Assembly (NCBI GenBank): GCA_028825345.1
Contig: JAPKAJ010000098.1
Location: 1-8,291 of the forward strand
Direction: 5' to 3'
Source: Arenicellales bacterium
GTDB taxonomy: Bacteria; Pseudomonadota; Gammaproteobacteria; Arenicellales; UBA868
DNA: 8,291 bases
This document shows positions 1-6,786 of the stretch, in pieces; the stretch's first letter is position 1, and every line of letters starts with the position of its first letter. Both the position numbers and the translations under genes were made by a program. The notes under the pieces were generated by a model. It had not been told where the DNA came from and made no database searches. It saw only the letters and a list, made by a program, of their open reading frames with translations.

Positions 1-104
1 TGACTATCAGCTGAATTGCCATAATCCGGATCGAGCGTTCATGTCGCCCGCTTTACCATCGGACACCTTTTGCTCATTTCCGATGAGTTGATCAAGTGCT
101 TGCT
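1..104. other. Non-coding or unassigned left edge
   Basis: No gene can be supported here. A plus-strand frame is open from the window edge to a TGA at 89-91 (29 codons), but its translation is not recognisable. It could be the tail of a gene lying to the left or chance. A short inverted repeat (CTCAT at 73-77, ATGAG at 83-87, 5-nt loop) and the palindrome TTGATCAA (88-95) lie just beyond the amidohydrolase stop codon. The stem is short and neither strand has a following T-run, so I do not call a terminator. Confidence 0.5.
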
Positions 105-920
105 TTAGTCACTGACTCGCTTTTGGTACAAGTCATCGTTGGCGAGAATCGGTCCGAGGTGCCCCGCCAACCGATCCGCCCAGACCATAGCTCCGCCCTC
201 AGTCGCAATCAGGTCTTGACGCACCTCGATCAGGACATGCGGGAAACCATTTACCCCGCCATGGGTCTCGATGGTATAGCCCACATGCTCCCGAGCATCG
301 TAGGGCTGGTTGTCTCCAACGCACACATCGGGATCGCCTCGAAGGCTGTCCAGTAACGGCAGGCTCATGCGCTGATCATCTTTCCATAGTATTCCGATCT
401 GCCAGGGCCTGAGCTTGCCCGACATCGCTGGGGTAAAACTATGCAGCGCGATCAATGCTGGTACGCCATGCTTGGCATGTACACATTTAACTTGGGCCGC
501 AACCGCTTTGTGGTAAGGAATAAAGATCTCCTCCTCGCGGGACAACTGCTGCTCGGTCGAAACATTCTGATTGCCCGGTATGATAAAACCATCACTACAG
601 GCCGAAATAGAAGTTGGATCATCAAGAGGCCGATTAAGATCGATCACCAGTCGTGAAAACCGTGCCAGCACCAGTACAGCGTCAAGCAGATGTGCGAGGC
701 GGTGGGCCAGCATCTCGCAACCAATATCCAATGCAATGTGCCGGGCCCGCAGATCTGCATTCAACCCCAGATCAGCCAGCGCCCGCGGAATGACGTTACG
801 GGCGTGATCGCACACCAGTACCAATGGGGCACACCCCCCGGCATTACCAATCTCAAACGGCGGAGTCTCATCCTCCCCAAGCAAGGGTAAAGGGCCTGAA
901 TGACTGATGCTGTTATCCAT
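105..920 (-). CDS. N-formylglutamate amidohydrolase family protein
   Basis: A 271-residue protein of the N-formylglutamate amidohydrolase (FGase, HutG-like) family. These are metal-dependent hydrolases that cleave N-formyl or other N-acyl amino acids; in histidine degradation the products are formate and glutamate. Family landmarks seen in order are CDHARNVIP (37-45), HIALDIG (61-67), SRLVIDLNRP (89-98), IPGN (114-117), LHSFTP (159-164), RPWQIGILW (171-179), GDNQPY (202-207) and PHVLIEVRQDLI (227-238). There is no signal peptide or membrane segment, so it should be cytoplasmic. The ATG at 918-920 is preceded by AGGG six bases upstream, which supports this start. The segment before PHVLIE reads GGVNGF where I expect an Arg-Gly pair, so Asn224 may replace a conserved Arg. 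No hut genes are visible and the gene is divergent from a DMT transporter, so the true substrate is uncertain. The family call is firm; the specific reaction is not. Confidence 0.85.
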   Translation of the reverse strand: MDNSISHSGPLPLLGEDETPPFEIGNAGGCAPLVLVCDHARNVIPRALADLGLNADLRARHIALDIGCEMLAHRLAHLLDAVLVLARFSRLVIDLNRPLDDPTSISACSDGFIIPGNQNVSTEQQLSREEEIFIPYHKAVAAQVKCVHAKHGVPALIALHSFTPAMSGKLRPWQIGILWKDDQRMSLPLLDSLRGDPDVCVGDNQPYDAREHVGYTIETHGGVNGFPHVLIEVRQDLIATEGGAMVWADRLAGHLGPILANDDLYQKRVSD

Positions 921-1003
921 TTTTTTCCCTGTTATACCAATCGACGGACCTGGGTTATGCTCGCACCGCCCGTTAAGCCCGATCCCTAATCTAAGCTGAG
1001 TAA
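921..1003. promoter_or_regulatory. Divergent intergenic region, amidohydrolase/transporter
   Basis: These 83 bp separate two divergent start codons and must hold both 5' ends. On the minus strand AGGG (plus 927-930) followed by six A residues forms the ribosome binding site of the amidohydrolase. TATAAC (plus 931-936) could be a -10 box, but it is very near the start codon and no good -35 box lies at the right distance. On the plus strand the transporter has only a weak GAG (998-1000) before its ATG, and TATGCT (956-961) is a poor -10 candidate. An imperfect 10-bp palindrome (CTAAGCTGAG, 991-1000) abuts the transporter start. The location is certain; the individual promoter elements are guesses. 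Confidence 0.35.
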
Positions 1004-1894
1004 ATGAATCTTTCCCGTGCGCCTAAAGACTACGCTCTTTTAGTAGGGCTTGCCATAATATGGAGCGGATCTTTTGTTTTCATCAAGATCGGCGTCGACA
1101 CGGTCGGGCCATTGACCCTGACCGCGGCTCGCCGGGGGATTGCGGCAGGTGTTCTATACCTATGGCTGAGAATCAACGGTGAGCGACTGCCGCGAGATGC
1201 GACTTCGTTAAAGATTTTCGCATTCATTGGGCTTTTTGGAAACGCTTTACCGTTCACTTTGATCAGTTGGGGTGAAATTCATATTGACAGTGGTCTGACT
1301 GCCGTACTGATGGGTGTCATGCCGGTGGCTACGGCAGTTCTGGCTCACCTTTTTATCCGGGACGAGCCGTTTACCACCCAAACTGCGATCGGCATCTCGA
1401 TTGGCTTTGGTGGTCTTCTGGTCTTGATCGGGACCGAGGCACGCGCCGGGTTGACCGCGCCGATCCTGGCCCAACTGGCGGTGATCACCAGCGCCATCTG
1501 CTATGGCGCATCAGCTACCTTCACCCGTTACTATGCTGGCCATGGTAGCGGCAAAGTGATGGCTACGGGAGCCATGCTGGCCGGTTTGCTATGGATGTTA
1601 CCCGTGACGTTAATTCTCGAGCAGCCCTGGCAGATGCATCCAGGCATTGGCGGACTGGCCGCAATAGCCTATCTCGGTCTTTTGCCTACAGCCCTCGCAG
1701 CACTACTGTTCTTTTACCTGGTCCCTCGCCTCGGGGCAAACAACTTCGCCCAGATTAACTACCTGATACCAGTTCTGGGCGCACTGTGGGGTGTGATTTT
1801 TTTAGGTGAGACTGCCTCGTGGCGTCTGCTGACCGCTTTGGCGCTAGTCCTGTGCGCCATCACTATCGTTCGCAAACGCATGCCCGGGCGCTGA
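1004..1894 (+). CDS. DMT superfamily (EamA-type) transporter
   Basis: A 296-residue inner-membrane protein with about ten hydrophobic helices, at roughly 10-29, 36-56, 69-90, 97-117, 125-143, 153-175, 184-205, 215-238, 246-267 and 271-289. This is the two-times-five EamA repeat architecture of drug/metabolite transporters (RhaT/YdcZ-like exporters of amino acids or metabolites), and the length is typical. Family landmarks are WSGSFVFIKIG (20-30) in helix 1, the acidic FIRDEPFT (117-124) closing the first EamA repeat, and the matching LGET (267-270) in the second repeat after INYLIPVLGALWG (251-263). The C-terminus ends in a basic tail (VRKRMPGR), consistent with a cytoplasmic end. The ATG at 1004 has a weak ribosome binding site, but the first helix begins right after it, so the start is reasonable. 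The substrate cannot be told from sequence. The gene is divergent from the amidohydrolase and convergent with acnA. Confidence 0.88.
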   Translation: MNLSRAPKDYALLVGLAIIWSGSFVFIKIGVDTVGPLTLTAARRGIAAGVLYLWLRINGERLPRDATSLKIFAFIGLFGNALPFTLISWGEIHIDSGLTAVLMGVMPVATAVLAHLFIRDEPFTTQTAIGISIGFGGLLVLIGTEARAGLTAPILAQLAVITSAICYGASATFTRYYAGHGSGKVMATGAMLAGLLWMLPVTLILEQPWQMHPGIGGLAAIAYLGLLPTALAALLFFYLVPRLGANNFAQINYLIPVLGALWGVIFLGETASWRLLTALALVLCAITIVRKRMPGR

Positions 1895-1920
1895 AGATTA
1901 ACCTTGGCGCAACCTTCTGA
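1895..1920. other. Short convergent gap, transporter/acnA
   Basis: Only 26 bp separate the transporter TGA from the acnA TGA on the opposite strand. I see no GC-rich hairpin with a T-run on either strand, so the convergent transcripts probably overlap or end by another mechanism such as Rho. That is an inference from the missing hairpin. Confidence 0.5.
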
Positions 1921-4581
1921 TCAATTAAGCAACTGGCGCACCATGTAAGGCAGAATGCCGCCGTTGCAATAGTAATCCCACTCCTTAGGGGTATCGATGC
2001 GGACCTTCGTCATGAAGGATTTGATGGTGCCATCGGCTCGGGTCATACGCACCTCAAGCTCGGTCGCACCGACGATAGGCTGGGCTAGATCAAACACTTC
2101 AGTGCCCAAAATTTTCAGTCTTTGAGCGCTCTCGCCATCCGCAAACTCCAGCGGTAATACACCCATACCTATTAGATTGGAGCGGTGGATACGCTCAAAG
2201 CTTTCGACCAGTACCGCCTTGACGCCCAACAAAGAAGCACCCTTGGCCGCCCAGTCTCGCGAGGACCCGGTGCCATACTCCTTGCCGCCAATAACCAGCA
2301 GTGCTGTACCCTTTGCCGCGTAAGACATGGCTGCGTCATAGATGGTCATCTGTTCTCCGCCAGGTTGGAAGGTAGTCCAACCGCCTTCAGTGCCAGGCGC
2401 CATAGCGTTGCGTAGCCGGATATTGGCAAAGGTTCCACGCACCATCACCTCGTGATTACCGCGGCGCGATCCATAAGAATTGAAATCAGCTCGCTCTACT
2501 CCATGCTCCTGCAAATATCGCCCAGCTGGGCTGTCGGCCTGAATGGCCCCCGCTGGAGAGATATGATCGGTAGTGATGCTATTCCCAAGTAACACTAAGA
2601 CTCTGGCGCTGGTAATAGCCTTTAGCTGGCCAGGCGTGCGCTCCATGTGATCGAAGTACGGGGGGCGGCGAACGTAGGTGGAATGCTCATCCCAGGCAAA
2701 GCGATTGCCTGCGCTCACGGGGACCTCGCCCCACTGGCTGTCGCCGCGAAAAACATCTGAATAGCGGGAGCGGAACATTTCCCGTGTCACATGTCTGGCA
2801 ACCGTCTGGTTAATCTCGAGTTGTTGCGGCCACAAGTCAGCCAAAGTCACCGGGCTACCCTGGCCATCCACTCCGATGGGATCATTCACAAGATCGATAT
2901 CGGTTGTACCGGCCAGCGCGTAGGCTACCACCAAGGGCGGCGAGGCCAGGAAATTCATGCGCACCTCGGCATGCACCCTGCCCTCGAAGTTTCGATTACC
3001 TGAGAGCACCGCACAGGCGATGAGGTCCTGATCCCGGATCGCTTCACTCACGGGCGCGGGCAACGGGCCGGAGTTACCAATGCAAGTGGTACAGCCATAG
3101 CCAACTACAGCAAAACCAATATTTTCCAGATCGTCGAGCAGGCCGGCGTCACTCAGATAATCCGTCACCACCTTGGACCCCGGTGCCAGGGAGGTCTTGA
3201 CCCAAGGCTTGACAGTAAGGCCGCGTTGTCGCGCGTTGCGGGCCAGCAAACCAGCAGCCATGATCACGCCCGGGTTTGAGGTATTAGTGCAACTCGTGAT
3301 CGCGGCAATTGCCACGCCAAGATCAGGAAATTCCATTGTCTCGCCATCAAGTGTTATCTTACCGGTCCGACGTTCGCTGTTACCGCGCAGCTCCGTTGCA
3401 GCGTCGTTGATCACCTGCTGGGCTTCAGTCAGGGCAATGCGGTCCTGTGGCCGCTTTGGTCCCGCAATGCTGGCAACTATGTTGCCAAGATCAAGGTGGA
3501 CGGTCTCGCTGTAATGCGCCGGTATCGCCCCCGGTTCCCGAAACAAGCCCTGGCGTCGCGTGTACGCCTCTACCAGCGCGATGTCCTCTTCGGATCGCCC
3601 AGTCAAACGCAGATAATTGAGCGTTTCTTGATCAACGGGGAAAAATCCACAGGTAGCCCCGTACTCGGGCGCCATATTAGCGATGGTGGCCTTGTCCGCT
3701 AACGAAAGATGGTCCAACCCATCGCCATAAAATTCAACAAATTTCCCAACGACGCCCTGGCGGCGCAGAATTTCGACTACGCTAAGGACCAGGTCCGTGG
3801 CTGTGGCGCCCTCGGGAAGGGTGCCGTGCAGTTCAAATCCAACAACATCGGGAATCAGCATGGTCACTGCTTGGCCGAGCATTGCGGCCTCCACCTCGAT
3901 TCCACCTGCACCCCAACCGAGCACCCCCAGGCCATTAACCATGGTCGTGTGCGAATCAGTCCCGACCACCGTATCAGGATAGGCCAGTAGCTCCCCGTCA
4001 GAGTCACGACTAAAGACCACACTGGCCAGGTACTCAATGTTTACCTGATGAACAATACCGGTAGATGGAGGGACCACACGAAAATTGCTGAAGGCCGCTT
4101 GGCCCCAGCGCAGAAATGCGTAGCGCTCCGCGTTACGGGAGTATTCGAGATCGGCATTGGCCTGCAGTGCGCTGGCTGTACCGAAATGATCGACCATGAC
4201 CGAGTGGTCGATCACCAGATCGGCTGGCGACAAAGGATTTATACGCTCGGGATCCCCATCCAGCGCTGCAATAGCTTCGCGCATGGCGGCTAGATCCACA
4301 ACCGCAGGCACCCCTGTAAAATCCTGCATCAAAACCCGGGCCGGGGCGAAGGCTATCTCAACCGCACTCGTCGAACCCGGACCCCAACCGGCCAAAGCCT
4401 CGATATCGCCAGCAACGACGTCGATGCCATCCTCTGCACGAAGCAAGTTTTCTAACAGGATCTTTAAAGTCACGGGCAATCGGGCCAGGTCGAACTGATC
4501 GGGCAAAGCATCTAGCGCGAAAATCTGGTAGCGCCGACCGTTAACATCCAGCGAAGTCTTGGCATTAAAAGAATTATTCAT
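1921..4581 (-). CDS. acnA: Aconitate hydratase A
   Basis: An 886-residue cytoplasmic aconitase of the AcnA/IRP1 type (E. coli AcnA is 891). It interconverts citrate and isocitrate through cis-aconitate in the TCA cycle using a [4Fe-4S] cluster. The cluster ligands are visible as Cys431 in SCTNTSNP (430-437) and Cys497 and Cys500 in GCTTCIGNSGP (496-506). Other family motifs are DHSVMVDHFG (125-134), VGTDSHTTMVNGLGVLGWG (206-224), SGNRNFEGRVH (527-537), TTDHISPAG (670-678), YGSRRGNHEVM (703-713), GKEYGTGSSRDWAAKG (766-781) and ESFERIHRSNLIGMGVLP (793-810). The catalytic and swivel domains are complete. The signature usually written GDSxTTDHISPAG begins GNS here (Asn667). The ATG at 4579-4581 follows a strong AAGGAG with a five-base spacer. 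It lies downstream of ligA on the same strand and converges with the transporter. AcnA proteins can bind mRNA when the cluster is lost, but nothing here tests that. Confidence 0.97.
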   Translation of the reverse strand: MNNSFNAKTSLDVNGRRYQIFALDALPDQFDLARLPVTLKILLENLLRAEDGIDVVAGDIEALAGWGPGSTSAVEIAFAPARVLMQDFTGVPAVVDLAAMREAIAALDGDPERINPLSPADLVIDHSVMVDHFGTASALQANADLEYSRNAERYAFLRWGQAAFSNFRVVPPSTGIVHQVNIEYLASVVFSRDSDGELLAYPDTVVGTDSHTTMVNGLGVLGWGAGGIEVEAAMLGQAVTMLIPDVVGFELHGTLPEGATATDLVLSVVEILRRQGVVGKFVEFYGDGLDHLSLADKATIANMAPEYGATCGFFPVDQETLNYLRLTGRSEEDIALVEAYTRRQGLFREPGAIPAHYSETVHLDLGNIVASIAGPKRPQDRIALTEAQQVINDAATELRGNSERRTGKITLDGETMEFPDLGVAIAAITSCTNTSNPGVIMAAGLLARNARQRGLTVKPWVKTSLAPGSKVVTDYLSDAGLLDDLENIGFAVVGYGCTTCIGNSGPLPAPVSEAIRDQDLIACAVLSGNRNFEGRVHAEVRMNFLASPPLVVAYALAGTTDIDLVNDPIGVDGQGSPVTLADLWPQQLEINQTVARHVTREMFRSRYSDVFRGDSQWGEVPVSAGNRFAWDEHSTYVRRPPYFDHMERTPGQLKAITSARVLVLLGNSITTDHISPAGAIQADSPAGRYLQEHGVERADFNSYGSRRGNHEVMVRGTFANIRLRNAMAPGTEGGWTTFQPGGEQMTIYDAAMSYAAKGTALLVIGGKEYGTGSSRDWAAKGASLLGVKAVLVESFERIHRSNLIGMGVLPLEFADGESAQRLKILGTEVFDLAQPIVGATELEVRMTRADGTIKSFMTKVRIDTPKEWDYYCNGGILPYMVRQLLN

Positions 4582-4586
4582 CTGTA

Positions 4587-4592
4587 CTCCTT
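4587..4592 (-). promoter_or_regulatory. Strong ribosome binding site of acnA
   Basis: The minus strand reads AAGGAG, a near-perfect Shine-Dalgarno sequence, five bases before the acnA ATG. It fixes the start codon and suggests efficient translation independent of the upstream genes. It is clearly stronger than the sites before zipA and ligA. Confidence 0.85.
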
Positions 4593-4611
4593 AGCTGTCC
4601 GTGAGGATCAG

Positions 4612-4633
4612 GGGACGTTGACGCAGTCGTCCC
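4612..4633 (-). repeat. Inverted repeat in the acnA leader
   Basis: GGGACG (4612-4617) and CGTCCC (4628-4633) form a perfect 6-bp stem around a 10-base loop, centred about 40 bases upstream of the acnA start codon. No T-run follows on either strand, so it does not look like an intrinsic terminator of the ligA transcript. It could be an mRNA leader hairpin, an operator, or chance; a six-base stem alone is weak evidence. Confidence 0.4.
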
Positions 4634-4703
4634 TGGTTTAAATGAGGAAAAGTGGCGGGCTGGGATTCTACCGCAGGCGCGAACACATCCTCGTATCCCA
4701 AGA

Positions 4704-6734
4704 TCAATTACCGTTGTTTTTATCCATCGCCCGCAACTGGGCTTCGTCGAGCACCGGGATACCGAGCGCAAGCGCTTTATCATATTTTGACCCCGGATCA
4801 GCGCCTGCCACGACAAAATCGGTTCGCGCCGATACGCTTGCGGTAACCTTGGCGCCACGAGTCACAAGCCAGTTGCGGGCCTGATCACGACTCATCCCAC
4901 TGAGTGTCCCGGTGATCACGACAGTACGCCCGGCGAAGGGCCCTACCGGCCCGGAAGTGGATCCTTCTGGTACGGGCCAAACAACCCCAGAAGCACGAAG
5001 TGCATCGATCACTTCACGGTTATGAGTCTGTTCAAAAAAGAGCCGTATTCCGGAGGCAACCACCGGGCCAACGTCAGGCACGGCTTCCAATGCCTCTACT
5101 GACGCATCGACAAGCGCCTCCAGGCTGGAAAAATATTGGGCAAGCGCCTGCGCTGTCGCTTCACCGACCTGCGGTATCCCTAAACCATAAAGGAAACGGG
5201 CCAGCGTTGTCTCGCGACCTAATTCAAGTGCCTTAAGCAAGTTATCGGCCGATTTTTCCCCCATCCGATCCATTGCGGCGAGCTCGTCATGCGATAACGT
5301 AAAAAGATCCCCAGCGTGGCACACCCGCCCACTGTCTACCAGCTGTTCGATTAGTTTGGCTCCAAGGCCCTCGATATCAAGGGCGCGACGTGAAACAAAA
5401 TGCTTCATCGATTCTTTGACCTGGGCTGAACAGTAAAGCCCTCCGATACACCGTTGAATGATACCGCCATCGTCGACCACCACTTGCGAACGGCAGGCTG
5501 GGCACTCGCTTGGAAAAACAAAGCGTCGCGCACCACGTTGGCGCTTCTCGCGCACGACCGATACCACCTCTGGGATCACATCCCCCGCGCGACGCACCGT
5601 CACCGTATCCCCTACCCGCACATCGAGTCGCTCGATCTCCGCCTGGTTATGCAATGTGGCATTAGCCACGGTTACACCACCCACAAAGACCGGCTCAAGC
5701 CGCGCTACCGGGGTAATGGCACCGGTACGGCCCACTTGAACGTCAATATCACGGACGATAGTTGTTTCTTCGGGCGCCGGAAATTTGTAGGCCAGGGCCC
5801 AACGTGGCGCCCGTGATACCGCGCCCAGTGACTGCTGGTCGGCAAGATCATTCACTTTGTATACAACACCGTCGATCTCGTAATTCAAGGTCTGGCGGCA
5901 GTCCAGGATTTCATGGTAATAATCGAGACACTGTCCAATCCCCAGCATCTGCCGAACCAGCGGGTTGGTGCGCAAACCAAAACGTTTCAACGTGGCAAGT
6001 GTTGCGATCTGGGTCTGGGGTAACTCCCCACCGCGCCACAAGCCAATACCGTAACAGAAAAAATCCAGCGGACGCGTGGCGCAAATTCTTGGGTCCAACT
6101 GGCGCAAACTGCCGGCCGCCGCGTTGCGCGGATTGACATAAGGTTTCTCACCTTTTTTAACCTGCTCCTGATTCAAGGCCTTAAATCCGGCCAACGGCAT
6201 ATAAACCTCACCCCGCACCTCGAGGACCTCAGGACACTCGGGCGCCAGAAGCCGCAGAGGTACTGACCGGATCGAACGGGCATTTAGCGTCACGTCCTCG
6301 CCGTGATGACCATCGCCACGGGTCGCAGCTCTTTGAAGTACGCCCTTCTCATAAACCAAACTCACTGCCAGACCATCCAGTTTTGGCTCAGCGCTATAAA
6401 CCAGAGTTTCTCGCCCGGTACCCTCGCGACAGCGCCGATCAAACTCGCTGAGCTCTTCTGCCGAGAAAGCATTATTGAGCGACAGCATCGCTACACTATG
6501 ATTGACGGTTTCGAATCGCGCTAACGGTGCAGCACCGACACGTTGTGTGGGCGAATCCGGTGTAACCAACTCCGGGCTATCGCGCTCAAGCGCTTCAAGC
6601 CTGCGTAACATGCGATCGTAGCTGGTATCTGAAATTACAGGTGCGTCGAGCACGTGATAACGGTAGTTGTGTTCACCAAGCTCATTGCGAAGATCGTTAA
6701 TTTCGGTAACTACCTGTTTTTTTCGCCCGCTCAC
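4704..6734 (-). CDS. ligA: NAD-dependent DNA ligase LigA
   Basis: A 676-residue essential bacterial DNA ligase (E. coli LigA is 671). It seals nicks between Okazaki fragments and after repair, using NAD+ to adenylate itself. Domains in order are Ia (about 1-65, with NYRYHVLDAPVISDTSYD at 23-40), adenylation (about 66-320), OB fold (about 320-405), zinc finger (411-435), helix-hairpin-helix (about 445-585) and BRCT (about 598-672). The adenylated lysine is Lys118 in EPKLDGLA (116-123). Other nucleotidyltransferase motifs are TRGDG (138-142), LEVRGEVYMP (171-180), EIDGVVYKVN (286-295) and WALAYKFPA (312-320). Zinc ligands are Cys411, Cys414, Cys429 and Cys435. The start is GTG at 6732-6734; the frame is closed just upstream by a TGA at 6747-6749, and GAGGG (plus 6744-6748) sits nine bases before it. 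An A7 run spans codons 4-6. It follows zipA by 52 bp and precedes acnA by 122 bp. Confidence 0.98.
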   Translation of the reverse strand: MSGRKKQVVTEINDLRNELGEHNYRYHVLDAPVISDTSYDRMLRRLEALERDSPELVTPDSPTQRVGAAPLARFETVNHSVAMLSLNNAFSAEELSEFDRRCREGTGRETLVYSAEPKLDGLAVSLVYEKGVLQRAATRGDGHHGEDVTLNARSIRSVPLRLLAPECPEVLEVRGEVYMPLAGFKALNQEQVKKGEKPYVNPRNAAAGSLRQLDPRICATRPLDFFCYGIGLWRGGELPQTQIATLATLKRFGLRTNPLVRQMLGIGQCLDYYHEILDCRQTLNYEIDGVVYKVNDLADQQSLGAVSRAPRWALAYKFPAPEETTIVRDIDVQVGRTGAITPVARLEPVFVGGVTVANATLHNQAEIERLDVRVGDTVTVRRAGDVIPEVVSVVREKRQRGARRFVFPSECPACRSQVVVDDGGIIQRCIGGLYCSAQVKESMKHFVSRRALDIEGLGAKLIEQLVDSGRVCHAGDLFTLSHDELAAMDRMGEKSADNLLKALELGRETTLARFLYGLGIPQVGEATAQALAQYFSSLEALVDASVEALEAVPDVGPVVASGIRLFFEQTHNREVIDALRASGVVWPVPEGSTSGPVGPFAGRTVVITGTLSGMSRDQARNWLVTRGAKVTASVSARTDFVVAGADPGSKYDKALALGIPVLDEAQLRAMDKNNGN

Positions 6735-6786
6735 GTAACCGAGCCCTCACGGCGCAAGATCATTCTTCCTTTTTGACAGGTCCAGC
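6735..6786 (-). other. zipA-ligA spacer with ligA ribosome binding site
   Basis: This 52-bp spacer holds a moderate Shine-Dalgarno sequence (GAGGG on the minus strand, plus 6744-6748) nine bases before the ligA GTG start. No terminator hairpin or convincing promoter is visible, which favours cotranscription of zipA and ligA. Confidence 0.5.

Larger units (their letters stand above)
4582..4703 (-). promoter_or_regulatory. ligA-acnA intergenic region, possible acnA promoter
   Basis: These 122 bp lie between the ligA stop and the acnA start and are long enough for a separate promoter. On the minus strand TAGAAT (plus 4665-4670) is a fair -10 box about 85 bases before the acnA ATG, but I see no convincing -35 hexamer 16-18 bases upstream. 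The region also contains the inverted repeat at 4612-4633 and the acnA ribosome binding site. No open reading frame of note and no terminator are visible. Confidence 0.3.

Noticed and set aside
73..87. Inverted repeat CTCAT/ATGAG after the amidohydrolase as a terminator
   Set aside because: The stem is five base pairs, mostly A/T, and no T-run follows on either strand.
2..91. Plus-strand open frame entering from the left edge, ending at TGA 89-91
   Set aside because: It is only 29 codons with no recognisable motif. An open frame of this length is expected by chance.
4574..4858. Minus-strand 94-residue frame across the ligA 3' end and the ligA-acnA gap
   Set aside because: Most of it is ligA read in another frame, it ends within acnA, and no ribosome binding site or known motif supports it.
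5454..5816. Plus-strand 120-residue open frame opposite ligA
   Set aside because: It lies entirely inside ligA, which has all its family motifs, and the frame encodes nothing recognisable. The same holds for the other long antisense frames over acnA, ligA and zipA.
6298..6306. LigA TRGDG-HH-GED (138-147), with His-His where Thr-Thr or similar is common
   Set aside because: The two positions between GDG and GE vary among ligases, so this is unlikely to matter.
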